This document shows positions 36,370-49,110 of a DNA stretch of 64,000 nucleotides, one piece after another (positions within the stretch are counted from its first letter, which is position 1; each line of letters begins with the position of its first letter). The notes under the pieces were generated by a model. The model made no database searches. It was not told the DNA's origin and saw only the letters and a list, made by a program, of their open reading frames with translations. This DNA is from Ceriagrion tenellum (taxonomy: Eukaryota > Arthropoda > Insecta > Odonata > Coenagrionidae): the NCBI GenBank assembly GCA_963169105.1, contig OY720639.1, positions 118,751,117-118,815,116 on the forward strand, read 5' to 3'. Made by a program: the position numbers and the translations under genes.

Positions 36370-36895
36370 AGTATGAAGTTGAGGGGGTTGAAAGAAGAAT
36401 GGGCTTATGGGGGCAACGAAGAGGCTCCGGGAGGTAGGGTTGGAGAATGCCCTCCTTGCAGTGGGATGGTTGGAGTCGTCGGCGAAGGACCCTTTTAAGA
36501 GGACGCCCTTTTGCTGTCCTCAACTTGAGCCGCCCGGAAAACTTTCTTACCCTCTCACACCCGTCCACCTCGGCGCGGCCCATACACGCGGGAGGGATGT
36601 GTGGCAACACGCGCACAGTCCCATGATATCCACCCTTTGAAAACACACTCCCTCGTGAAACGCCTCGAAGGCCAACAAACCATTTCACCCTTCTCACCAT
36701 TCACAAAAGTCACTTCCTTCACCACCTTCCACCGCCATCACCCTCCCCTCTCTAAGCCTATCCGTCTCCACCCGAAGAGTTTTCATTGTATTTTTTCGCC
36801 CAACCGTCCCAATTTCTCTTCCCACTCTCATGGCCGACTCTTTTCCTTCCCCTTCCTCTCTCTTCCTCCTATCGAGCGGTGGAGGAGAAGGCATT
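36370..36895. other. GC-richer island, purine-rich then pyrimidine-rich
   Basis: A/G-rich to about 36520 and C/T-rich from there to about 36890. Overlapping frames of 77-110 codons on both strands follow from this skew. No domain recognised. Confidence 0.4.
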
Positions 36896-38190
36896 TTTTT
36901 GTATCTGTTGTTTGATTTCCTTAAAAAAAACTTTTTTTTTGGAAAAATGATCAATTTTTACTAACTTTATTCACCAAACAAATCTTCTGTACTGTTAAAT
37001 TTGAGATGTTTACCCAAGTTTTAACGTTTCTTCCTAGTTATAATAAAAAATATTTTACAATCCGTATTGAAATAAGAAAGCTGGCTCTTGTATACGTCAT
37101 CTCTTCATATATGTTGATATGTCATTCTCGTTAAGTCCTCTTTTCTTCTTTCGAAGATTGAAATATCTTGAAACAATAAAATAATAAAAACGTTTTTTTT
37201 CACGTCGTTGAGCTGGGTGACTCGCGCCCGGAATGCCAGTGAATTAAAATTGAAATTATTGTGCGTTTCTTATTTTGCATTTTACTTATATATATTACTA
37301 AAATGAACAACTTTTAATATCTAATTGCCAGAGATTTCATTCCATACAAAATTATTGGTGAAGCAGGCGGTGCTGTTACTTAAATATAACTCTTGCGATC
37401 ATGTATTATGGAATTTCCATACTTCCAAAGGACGTGTGAGTTATTGGAAAACGTATTTTGGAGTTCGCTTGCCCTCTACTAGATCATATCTGAATTTATT
37501 TATACGCTTAGCACATGAATCATACGTAAGTACCCGCAGCCTTTTTATATATTAGGCGCTACCATTCTGCCTACTCTGAACTAAATCGGCGGGAGACACT
37601 CCGTGAGTGTTCCCTGCAAGGAGTAATTCCGAGTCTGAGCACATATTTCGCCGTCGATGCATCGCAATTCCTCAACCTTACCTCTGTCTCTCCTCGCTCC
37701 TTCCTCCGCTCCTCAATTTACCGCACGGTGCGTTTCCTTTCCAACCTTACAGTTTTAGGGGACATTTCTTCGCGGTGACGTCTCTCTTTCTTCCCTCCCA
37801 TTCATTCGCCATTTTCCTTCTCCCCCTCGCCCCGTCTCTTTCGCACATTTTTTTATTCGCACGGCGTGGCGCGTGAAATATGCGACAAAATGGACGCATA
37901 CCGTGAAGGACCCCTTCCCGGTTTTTTTTTGACCGTCCTCCCCGTTCTGAAAAAATAAATGGATGGTTTTAAGTAGATTAGGTTAAGTATGCACCTACTT
38001 TTTGTGCCTTGGGGTGCTTTTATTAAAAAAATAAGGTGATACAGCCTTAAGAATTCATATACCTAGTAGTGTGTAGCGATAACTCCTTCACTTGATGGCA
38101 TCATCTTATATTTGTTACTATGGAATGTAGGTACAGATAGAGATTAATTTACGAGAAATTGTCCTTTCGATAGTTATTATTCATCAGATT
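36896..38190. other. Non-coding sequence with a pyrimidine-rich patch
   Basis: AT-rich except 37660-37860, which is C/T-rich on the + strand and holds an 89-codon low-complexity frame. Nothing else recognised. Confidence 0.4.
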
Positions 38191-38245
38191 CATACTTCGA
38201 GGATTTGAACCTCTTAATAAAGCGATCTACCAGGTAAATCAAATA
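38160..38245 (-). mobile_element. tRNA-derived SINE head fragment
   Basis: Minus strand: an A-box-like CCTGGTAGATCGC (38222-38234) and a B-box-like GGTTCAAATCC (38201-38211), spaced as in a tRNA promoter. Only the head is clear. Confidence 0.5.
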
Positions 38246-39194
38246 CTTGCAATTCAAAGAGATATAGTGGAGTTTATGGGTTTATCCATGCTTTTACGGT
38301 TCAATTTTTTCAGTTACTTGTTTATACAAGTAATCAAAACCAGTCAACAATACTTGCTCGGCCTCTGGTTCAGGCAAAAATATTCATTGTGAAGATGACT
38401 TGATATCAACACGGATTATCATGGCTATTTATAGCACTCAACTGCCTTCCAAAACGTAATAATTTCTTTCGTACGAAATAATTAAATTTCGTTCTTTAAA
38501 GTACGTTCAAAGCTTTGAATATTGCCGTATTATTACAAGGTTTTACATAAAAAAACGAATAATGTGGATTGTTGAGTAGTTTCTTTGAATTTGAGAAACC
38601 CTTTTTCGCCAAGCTATAAAACGTAATTTTTCGATCTCCTTTAATAGCTAAATTGCACATTAGTTGCCGATTTTCCTCATTATCGTACGTATGAGCTCAA
38701 ACTTTGAGGCGGCTAATTACAATAAATTTTCCCCATCACTTGGTGATTTACTGATTGGTACTTATGTCGCCAACTCCTCATAAGTGCTGCCAGGTTATAT
38801 CTTTTAAAAATGAAAACAGCTGCGTAAATGGAGTGATGAATTCCGCCATCTTTCTTTACATTAATTGGATCTCGTCGGAAGCTATGGAATGGAAATGAAC
38901 TTTAAGATTGGTTTCTGAGAAACAAACCGCCTAACTACTGGTAGGAACGTGTAATTTTGAAGGCCTTTGTATGAGAATTACGTCGAAGGGAATTTCATTG
39001 CTTCTGTCCCATCATTGTACTGCATGCGTGCATTATTTTACGGCTCTGCGTGACGAATGACTTCCAGGTGCAAATTCCTTCTGCATAGCAAAATGGATCA
39101 AATATGTCAAATGGACCTAATGAACTTCAATTAATTCATTTTATTTCTCTATAAGGGTAAAAAAACTCTGGAACATTCATGTAGCTTTTTGTGT
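38246..39194. other. Non-coding sequence, nothing convincing
   Basis: AT-rich. A small hairpin with an 8-bp stem (TTACTTGT / ACAAGTAA) lies near 38313-38332. Confidence 0.45.
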
Positions 39195-39290
39195 AAAAGT
39201 TCAAACGATTTCGTACTGTCTACTAATTTTTATTTCACCTCTTGCTACACGTGTTTCGACTGAACAGCAGTCATCCTCAGGCAAGACTAG
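39195..39290 (-). mobile_element. Probable Penelope-like (or related) retroelement 3' fragment
   Basis: On the minus strand CCTGAGGATGACTGCTGTTC is followed by AGTCGAAACACGTGTAGC (39241-39281). This CTGAGGATG...CGAAAC arrangement is common in the 3' region of arthropod Penelope-like elements. A similar arrangement accompanies the GIY-YIG fragment near 56.75 kb. No coding remnant here. Confidence 0.4.
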
Positions 39291-40389
39291 CTTTTTGTGG
39301 TTTTCATCTGGTAATTAAAAAAAAATGTTTTCCTTATTACCCCTTTGTTGGTTGTTGCAATGGAAAAACATTCCGTGATTGATTTTTAAATTTTATGATT
39401 TCAATGAATACTCACGGTCTACAGAAAATGAAAGTATGATTTAATGAATAAGAGATGCATATTTTCACAAAGAAACTAAAATACTGCCCGTGTTATATAA
39501 AGTACTCGTATTTTTGAGAAATTACTCGTTACTTTTAGGGATTTTTGAGGCTTAAATATTAATTGGTGTAGATGGAGTTTGAAGCCGTGGACCCAGTCAA
39601 TGTCTTCAGGAAACATCCAAGATTTTAATATTCCTGAAGATGATGCAATTCATGATATATATTTGCACAAAAATACTGGTACGTTCGTCTCTTACGCTAG
39701 GGAGATAAGCGACATATAAGCGTTTACCGGAATAGTCAATACAGAACTCCTTTATGCATTGGTACTTTAATTATATGAAATATCAATTAATACAGTTAGA
39801 AGTCATTTTATATTAATATAAATACATTTATGCGCTCTTTTAAACCTTGTTTTTTGCTAATGTATCACTTTCTATGCTGTGACTAATTAAGGATAGTTGC
39901 ATAAATTTAAAGGAGATAACTACTTCTATTTTAGTACATATATATTCACGTTGTCCATTTTGTGTATTAATATGGCCATATTTCTCTTTTATACAAGCGT
40001 ACTCTAAGCAAACTATTGCACTGTAAGGCCTATTTGAAATACATTTTAGTTCGTCTCCCGTGAAGTCGAACATGTGCGGTTTCAGCCCAGAATCTTTTTC
40101 AGAGATGTGATTTTTCTTGGTGAGAAGCCTCCCAAGGAAACATGTGTTCCCGATTTCTTTCAGTGGAAACTTTATTTTAAACGCACCCAACATATTTCTG
40201 GCCTGCGAAATTATATAAGGAGACATTTCTGAGATAATTCTTTCCGGGGGAGCCAAAGAGTTTTAGCCTTTAAATGTATATGCATTTACATGTTGTAATT
40301 AATCTGTTTACATAAAAAATTTAAATTTAATGCTCTCTAGGAGACACGATCATCCTCTTGTTTGAGCACGGAATGCGGTCGGTAATTAC
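39291..40389. other. Non-coding sequence, nothing convincing
   Basis: AT-rich. A 138-codon minus-strand frame (40256-39840) has a random-looking composition and no recognised domain. Confidence 0.4.
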
Positions 40390-41100
40390 AGTCGGTGGTG
40401 GGGAAGGGGGATAAATGGGATGATTCTACTGGGTACACGGTCGGGCTCGCGGTTGTTGCTGTATATGCTGACGAGGGAGCGGTGTCAGCTAGAGAGGTTT
40501 GATGGGCGCGGATGGGGTGGGGTGTGGGGGGGGGGGACGCGGAGCGGAAAGGGGTGGATGTGGCTCAGGGGTTTAGAAGGACGACTCTGTGCAAAAAAGT
40601 GTGTCAGAGGCTCTTAGGGGTAATGAGGTAATTTCTCAAAGACATATTTGCGTCCTTTTCTTTTTCTTCTCATTTCGCCGCTTCTATTAAGTCCTCCCCT
40701 CCAGCTGATTTTTTTAAAAGAGGTCCCATTCCCCTCCCACTACCCACGCCCACCTCCGCAGCCACCACCTTCACCCCTCGCTTTACTTTCCCTCCTCCCA
40801 TTTCTTCTCCTTTCCTCCAAGAAATTTTCCACCGGGGATGAGCAAAAAAAAATTGAGTGCGCCTTTTGTTGTGGCGCCACTGGAATGTTTCTCCTTCTTC
40901 TCCTCCACCGCCGGTGATTTCCACTTGTATCCCTCCGTCCGCTTTTCACGCCACTCTCTCGCCTCCCTTCTCATTGTCTTCACCTTATCCTTCACTCTTC
41001 CCTTTGTCCTTCGCTCTTCAACCTGTTTCTCCGTCACATCGCAGCCACGTTTTTTATCCCAGATTTTCCCTTCCTCTATGATTCGTCTTTCTCTGTTTCT
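40390..41100. other. Strand-asymmetric island: G-rich then pyrimidine-rich
   Basis: The + strand is G-rich from 40390 to 40590, including an 11-G run at 40526-40536. It is then C/T-rich from about 40650 to 41095. Overlapping frames in all registers are low-complexity. No gene supported. Confidence 0.4.
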
Positions 41101-44100
41101 TTAGATTCAATAGTCAACAATTTTTTTCCTCATCTGCAGATACTCGTACATCGCTGCCCGTAAATTTTAAGCTGAGGGAAGTATTATGGCTCCCTAATGA
41201 TATTTTACCTGTTCTAAAATGGTTTAGCTGAGCGCAGGGAAATTGATGAAATACGAGGTCTATACCCGTTGTGTTCTCTCCATTTTGAAGATGAAGTAGT
41301 AGAGGCTTTCATTCAATTTCCTCAAAAAGGTCAACTTGTTTTACAGCAGCCGATGGCATTTTCCTGTACATCAAATGGATTTATTTGTTGCTCTTTGGAG
41401 ATAAAATTGTAAGATTTTAAGTTTGTGACACACAAAATTCGAAAATTATTTCAGGCAGGACTTTAAATTATCTGATAGGCATATTTTTAAATACTTCCCT
41501 CTTATTGATACGTCCAATTTTTCTCATCCTTACAGCATACGGTTCACTCTTCCAATTTCCTTCCATATTTGGCCTTTTATTCCGTCATTGAGCTCCATGT
41601 TCTCACTGAAGTTCTTTATCCTCTGGGTTCGACTAACTCTACCGCTCCCTTTGTTCCATAGCCGTCCGCTGCAGGCAGTTTGCCAGCATAGAAAAATTAT
41701 GTGGTCTGCAAATGGTATTTTATGAGTACACAGTAAGAAATAACTAACGGGTGAAATACGCGGAAATAATTTTTTTCAAAGCCTTTTTCTGAAAAAGCAG
41801 CCTCGACTTGATTAAAATATTTTTTTTTCCGTTAAAATATTTTGACTCAAAGGAAATTTTTTATTCTTGCTTTTGGCCTGTTAGGACTAGATTCATTACT
41901 AACTAATATACTATTTTATATAAACCTGGGAACCATAATCTGTATACATAAGCTCTCGATTACAACCTCATCATTTGGTGAATTTGTTTTATATAATACG
42001 TGAGATATCAGTGAAAATAGTTAATTGTTTTAATATTGTCCAACTTTACTCAGTATACAGAAATTTTGCTGTTTTTGGATGCTTAGTGTCAGTCCCAAGT
42101 ACTTTCGGCATATGTAGATCGTAAAGGAAGTATCATGGCTTTGCATTTTTACATGCAGCATTATAAGGAGTATAAACGTAGCTGTGAAATACGTTACTGT
42201 AGTGATACCGTATGGCAGTGATGTTTCTTCCCATTAAGTAATGGGTGCAATTGCTGCGAGGCGATTGGCGAGGCGATAGTCGTGAAATTATGGAGGAGAT
42301 CCCGGAGTAAGCTGTGCACTTCTGTTTTCGGAAGTCGCCAGGGCCACCGTTTTATGCCTCAGCGAGTATAATGCTCGATTTGTACATGAAGCAATCGGTT
42401 CACAATGTACTGAATGAATGACCGGAATCGCTCTGAAAAGCCGCCATATCTCGCGGAAATGGAATGCTTCCCTTGGAACGAGAGAGGAGGACGCTGTGCT
42501 CTTCGTCCGTTCTGCCTTTCATTGTTACCGTGAAAGATGACTGTTCTAAAATTCAGTCTTTCTCCTGCAGCAGGGAATGGCTATTAGGCCAATTTCCTCC
42601 GGCATCCATCAATGTCTGCTTTCATATTTTCCTCCACACATTGGTGTGTTAATCATGCAATGTAGCTCCTTTCGTTAAGTGTTTGGTTAATTATGGAAGC
42701 CATTGACGACGGATGTCATTGTAAATAGAAAATTACATCAATCGAATGTATTAAAATGATGGAACTTCCGTTGAAAAAATATGGACTTTTGATTTATGCT
42801 ATTTTTTCGATTTTAGTTAATCAGCCAAAGTAACTGGAACTGTCATTTTCTTTGATATGCGCGCCATAATATAACGGTGGGAAAGCATGTTTGGGAGTTA
42901 CAAGCCGATAAAAGGTCGACAAAAGCCGTTGTAAGAATGTCTGCTCAGATAGCTGCCTGAAATATCAGGTTCCCGCTGCCCAATGACTGAATTTCTTCAT
43001 TTTTCAAATTGAATTCCTTCGGTTCCAGTTACCTGCGAGGAATGTGATTATATATAAATATGAGGAGTCTAATAAGGAAATAAGTATTTGGAGGTAAAAA
43101 AAGTGGTGGAGGGAAATCGTGAGCCTAATTAATCTTTCCCCTAATGAATAGAGCCAAGGTATCCTCAGGTCAAACTTTCATCCATTGGTACTATCAAAAG
43201 ACCTTCTAGAAACCACGAAATTACATTGAAAAGTACATCCACCGTGGTCGATGTTGCAGCCTAGACCTTAGGAGTGGAAAGAAGTAATAAAGATCCTTTT
43301 AAAATAAAGCTGCCCATCGTTTTATACGTCATTTTTTGTTAGAAATACAATACCAAAAGTTAATGCGAAACGAGATACTGAAGTGCATATTTCTTGTAAT
43401 GCAGATCCATTGAATGGTATATGAACATCGCTTGAAAATCAATGATGAAAATAAGGAAAGTAATTTAACTGCAGGGAATTTCACCCCTGCTCAAGTAATT
43501 TTTTTACTGCGATTTACAAACTCGCCTTTTTTAAGTTTCAAGTGCTGGTGGAGATTCCTCGCCGCTTGAAAAACCGCATTCTACCAGCATGTGGCCACTT
43601 CAATCCTTATTCCCATGATTTCAAATGGATTAGACACCGCTCCGCGTTGTCAAATTTACGAGGCACGCGAGAAGCTCATTTATATCGCGCAGTATATCCC
43701 AGTGATGGCACGCAAGCAACAATGAACTGTCTCCATCGGCATAGTCGAGGTATTAAAAAATGTAAAGATACATCTCACAAAGGAAAGACAAGGCTAGTAT
43801 TTTTGGAAATATTTTCACCTAAGTACCCGCAAATAGACCCTAATTCATACTTGAAAACATCTGTTTGTATCAAATTTTTTCCAATCCAGCTTACGAAATA
43901 TTGAATGGCCATAAATATTCTTACTGTGGCCTTCAGTATGCTTGAAGCCGATGAGATAATGTTACTTACTGTCATGTGTTCATTGTATTAATTCACAGTT
44001 TTTCTTATATCAAGTCATATTTCCTCCAAATCAAGCCAGCGTAGTTTTGCATTTTAAATCAGAAAATGTTATGGATAAAATTTAGTTACTCTTTGTCTTA

Positions 44101-45109
44101 TGAACAATTTTTGAAAGAAAGAAGTCGTTCATTTTCATTCTCTGTAGTGCCAGTCACATTCATTTTTTTTAGAACTTACTATCCTTTTTAGAAGATGCAA
44201 GCGTCTTGATGTTGATCGGCATCTTTGACATTTTTCACTGTCAACCACAAGTTATCACTTTGAGATAATGTGCCCCAAAATAGTCAATATGCTCCCGCAA
44301 AAAAAAACATTCTTAATCAGGAAAGTGCTCTTTTCTACAATTCGTCAACTGGTGAAACTAGCGAATCCCAAATTTGACTTCAAGAGGCAGCAAAAGACCT
44401 TAATTTTCACACGAACGTTTTTATTCGGAAATAGAAATTCATTTCAGCAAATGACATTGGTCCAGAACAACGAAGGTCCTCGTCCCACTTATTCCGCCGG
44501 ATTATCTTTTCTGCCCGTGTGTGACTCCATTTAATTTGCCTTTATATTTCCGAGCAAATAGTTGTAGATATTTTGACATTTACTTTCCTCCAAAAGAAGT
44601 TACTTATGATTTTTACGAATGGGTCATAAGTAGAAGTGCGCATCTGCTGGATTAAGTAGATGTGCTGGTTTTCAACTCGTCATTTGTTTGTATTTGTCCC
44701 GTAGTTATTGTAAACGCAGCCTTTACATGCCTTTAACGTTTTTGAGAACCAAATTAAAGTGAATGATCGAATCGAACTTGTGTTAGTTCATCATAAAATA
44801 CATGAAAATTAAGGCGCTAAAATGTTACAACTATTGATATTGTGGTGGATAGTTTAAAGTTTAATGCTTGGAAATGGTATTTATTCGTTGAATATTTTGA
44901 ACACATTTTTGTTGATCATCAGTAAAGTGATATTAGGAGGAATAGGAAAAGGTTTTAACACAACCTTCATGAGGATGACTATTATTACTATTGACCTAAC
45001 GATTCTCTCACAAGAATTTAAACAAAAGTCGACGTAAGTTACTGGCGTGCGTTTACTCAAAAGAGGGTCACAACGACCTTATTCATCTTATGTGCGGGGA
45101 GGCTTCAGC
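41101..45109. other. Non-coding sequence, nothing convincing
   Basis: AT-rich. A 120-codon + frame at 43542-43904 and an 88-codon frame at 44268-44534 show no domain or splice-supported structure. Confidence 0.4.
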
Positions 45110-45950
45110 CATTAATTGTGGGCTCAAGCCTTAATCTTTCTCACATCTCTTTCTTAAACAAAAAGTCCTGCTTTTTTCCTTACTGTCTCCTTGACGGCGA
45201 AGAAAATAATAAAATAAGTTGCCCCGCCCCTCCTTTCCCTCCAACTACAAGATCTTTCTTTTCGTGGGAGTACTACGCTCAAGGGGTGGAAAAGAGGGGT
45301 GTGAAGGGGGGTGATTGCCACCCCTTTAAACCCTTTCCCAACACCCCTCCCCGCTTAGAGCCTCTCGCGCGACTCTTTGCCGAAAGAAGGACCCGGAAAC
45401 GAGTTGAGGGAGCTTTTTTTTCGGATCCAGTGCACACCGAGAAGGAGAGGCCTTCAGGAAAAAGGCCTTTCCCCTACTCGCTGTCTCTTTATATCCCCAC
45501 CTCCTCCTCCTCCTCCTCCTCCTCCATCTTTCCTTCCCGAAAAGGAGGAGAATTCTTTCGGCAGGGGGAAGAAAATGTTTGGTCTACATTGCAATTTGAT
45601 CCGTGATTGCGAGGGGATCTTAATTAAACTCTCCTTTTGAGTCCCTTGCACCGGTGAGAAAAGGAGACGAAGACGGAGAGCGTGGGAAATGAGGGAAGTT
45701 TTCTACGGCGCAGTTCTTTCCACTTTCTTTTTTCTCCTTCCTCTCGTTTTTCTTCTGCTAAGGAAAAGAAAGTTGAGATCGAAACTGGGGAGCGGGGAGG
45801 AGAAAAAAAAACACGGTTTTGGTGTCAGACGGTACATTTTTCGCGACGGAATTTTTCGGCCAAAAAGTTTTTGCCAACTAAGAAATTTCCAGTAAATCGG
45901 AAAATCATATCGGTTTATTGGATTAGTTTGCTTTCCTTGATCCCTCCACG
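45110..45950. other. GC-richer island with a TCC microsatellite
   Basis: Purine/pyrimidine-skewed sequence with a perfect TCC repeat at 45501-45525. An open frame of 162 codons spans 45118-45606, but it begins with GTG, its Ser run is the microsatellite, and no domain is visible. Confidence 0.4.
45501..45525. repeat. (CTC)n microsatellite
   Basis: Eight perfect CTC/TCC units on the + strand inside the island at 45110-45950. Confidence 0.9.
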
Positions 45951-48420
45951 TGTGGTGCTTGACCGGTGATTAATCGTGATACGATCGGTGGGTTACTTCT
46001 TGCTTGGGTGTCGTTAGTTCGTTCGACTAAAACGCCATCGTTTACTGAAATGGAGGAGGAATTCGCTGTCTTTTGATGACTACATTTTTAGCTGAGTTAG
46101 GAATTGCTGAAAAATTAATAAAAAATATTTGTTGCTTGTTGGTAAAAATTATATAGAGAACTATACTTTGTAGTATCAAATAGCATTTGAGAATTAACGT
46201 GTATTTTCTTTCGCAATAGAAAATTGGCATTTCAAAGGAGTCAAAATAAAAAAATACCACATCCTTTCCAAGAAAATGGAAATGCGGTTTAAATCAGTTT
46301 TTAAACTATGCCTGTTAGCGTAAAAAATATAGGTCACTCCTCTTTTTGGGAACATATTTCACATGTTAAATATTACGAGCAATTTAAACATAAAGAATAA
46401 AAATTTAATTTATATAACAACCATGCTTTACCATTTAATTTTCAAAGGAGCGCAGTAACATTAAAAAAATAACCTTTCATAAATTATAACATTTATAAAT
46501 GCCGAAGGTGCAGATGTGCTCAATGTGGACTGCTTTTGCTTGTAATCATCGTGTACTGCTCGCAATAGATGATGAAATTTGCGTAATTACCACGCATTTT
46601 ACATTTTATTGCTTAATCGAGTGATGATTATTAAATTACGTTTGTAGAATTGGCACAAGTTCTACGCATATTTTCTCCACGGCATTCAAGAAAAAAATTC
46701 GATTTAGACTCTTATTTGTTTTCGTATTAAGGTTCTCTCTAGTGGTGAAATGTATTGTGTAAACTTGAGTTATAATGTTGGGCGGACACTATTTGTATCA
46801 CGCTGCATGGTGTTCCTTGCTCACAAATATATATGAACTGATAATTACAGTAAAATCAATGTTAGCACAGTGTTTGCTAGCGTTATGTTGCTTAGCAATT
46901 AATCCAAAAATACTTTTTTAAGGCTAAATTTCTGATTTAGGCCCTTCCACTCATGCGGCTGACGAAGCGACAACAAAAAACAACAGCAATCTCCTCATCC
47001 GGATCCATAGAAATCTAACTAACGACTTTTTCATTTGGTTTCCTTTTCGAGATTTATGTCCCCGAGTGAAAGGACCGGTAGGACATGATACAATACCAAT
47101 AAATTTATAGCAGTCTGGTAGTCCTTTATTTCTTCGATTGGGTCGTAAATTGAATCTTGCGGGAGTTTATCCCCACAGAAGCGAGCACGGTAAGACGGAA
47201 TTAGGAGGGTTTGGGCGTATAGCCGAAGACGCTGGAAAGGAGTTACGTTTAAAAATAACCGTTCTCCAAATTTTACGCTATAATTTCAAACGACCAGTGG
47301 CAAAACATCTGATACCTTATTTCAAGCTTTTGGGTTTATTGACTGTTCTGTACAAGGATAAATACAGTACTCAATAAGGAATTATTCGATGAGGAATGCG
47401 AAATTTTATGTTAACGTGCCAATTCAAAGTTGCGATGGATTATACGATCCCTTAATTTCGAAAACTATCGGTGATTAGCTTTTATTTTCTGCAGTATCTA
47501 TACTTCCACAGCGTAATCTAAGTATTGATATTGCATACTATTATAAATTCTTCATTAATTCAGGTTATATAATGGATCTCTCTGTATCCATCTTACGCCA
47601 TATGAATATCATCCAGTAGAAATTACATGGTTTGCTCACGCAACATGGGTGTCCACTGTCTCCATAAATTCAGGCCATTCACCACTGATGTTTTTCTTGC
47701 TTAAGTCTACGTACCGGCGCCTAACGCTCATCAAGAGCATGTATTGGGGATTTCCAGACACTAGCCCCATCAAGGGTAGGCATGAGAGGTAGGTAGTTTG
47801 GTGGGAAGTGAATATATACCTTGTTTTCTTTCAGTATAAATAGCGTTTTCATCCTTTCTTGTTATAGTCATTAATGGTGTGCCCTTAAGCCCGCTGTGCT
47901 TTTAATTGTACTGATGATGTAGTGCTATAGCGACATAGTATCCACCGTATGAAACTGCAACTATTTATATATATATAGCTAGAAATATCTTCATCTTAAA
48001 TCTTATGATTTCCTCATCTTTATGCTTGGTACAGCGAGATCGGAGTGGAAGCATCTGGACCATATTAGGAGGAAAAGTGTAGGTTAGGAAGCAGATAATT
48101 CAGCGTGGAGAGATGCCGAAGTACATCATATAGAGGAGAATGATGGATATGGTGAAAAAGAAAAGTAAGAAACCTATATGAAAGGAATGATGGGGACATA
48201 TACGGAACTGATGAACTAAATAGTGTGAAAAGATAGGGGCCTACGCCTGTCAAAATGTAGAAGAGGTATCTGGAAGATAAAAGAATCTAGGAAATTCTTA
48301 CATGCAAAACCCCCTGTCTCCTCTCACCACTTTAGTTAACTTAGAAGATTTTTACATTCTTACTTTTAAGTCTACCTGTACTGTAGGATTACCCTATTAT
48401 CAATTCAACATCCGCCATGT
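45951..48420. other. Non-coding sequence, nothing convincing
   Basis: AT-rich. An AT dinucleotide run lies near 47966-47976. Around 47910-47940 a CTGATGATG...GCGACA arrangement resembles retroelement 3' motifs but is too short to assign. Confidence 0.4.
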
Positions 48421-49110
48421 TTTTGCCGGTACCTCCGCCAGCTCGATAGAGTTTTTTTCAGATCTTTCTTAACTGTGCACCTCGCGGCAAACGGCAGTGT
48501 GTCGAGGCCTTCCACCGCAATCAGGACCACTTTGGCATATTTGACCACATTGGCATGAATTTACGATTCTGCCAGCACATTTGTGATCAACGCGTTATGC
48601 GCCCCCGTAGAAGGTTCTCCTGCTCCGTTCCGAACGACAAAATTTTGCACATGACGTTCCGGAATTCTGGAATGTGATTCACCCGCTCGTCCGACCTTGT
48701 CCCTCCATCGCATATCCCTCTCTTCCCCCTCACAACCCCGCCAATCCATTTCATATAGGAAACGATGGAAATGAGCATGCCTCGGTCGTTATTGAGGAAG
48801 TTTATGCGAGTGAACCGGCATACCGCTCCATGGGTTGTGAGCGAGAGATTCATCAAAGAGCTTCTTTTTCGGGATTCCACGTGATCTCCTCGTAGCATCT
48901 CAATGCTTTGAGAGCAATAAAGACACCCACGAGCTTTATCGACTGGTGTGATTTCCCCGGCGCCTGACATCAAAAGCGTTTCTGGGAACGAGGCGTACAT
49001 TTCAATTGATATCACACAGAAACGCCTGTCAATCCTGTCACCGCGCGTGAAGGCGTACGTGAATGGCTTGGTGTGAACAGAATTCCTCTTTATGGAGCGC
49101 ATAAAGACAG
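48421..49110 (-). other. GC-balanced segment with an unidentified 171-codon frame
   Basis: The minus-strand frame from ATG at 49102 to 48587 has 171 codons with mixed, not low-complexity, composition. I recognise no domain, signal peptide or transmembrane pattern, and no upstream promoter or splice logic supports it. It may be chance, an old unidentified repeat, or conserved non-coding DNA. Confidence 0.2.

Noticed and set aside
45118..45606. A 162-codon + strand frame.
   Set aside because: It begins at GTG, and a Ser run comes from the TCC microsatellite. Composition is skewed and no domain is present.
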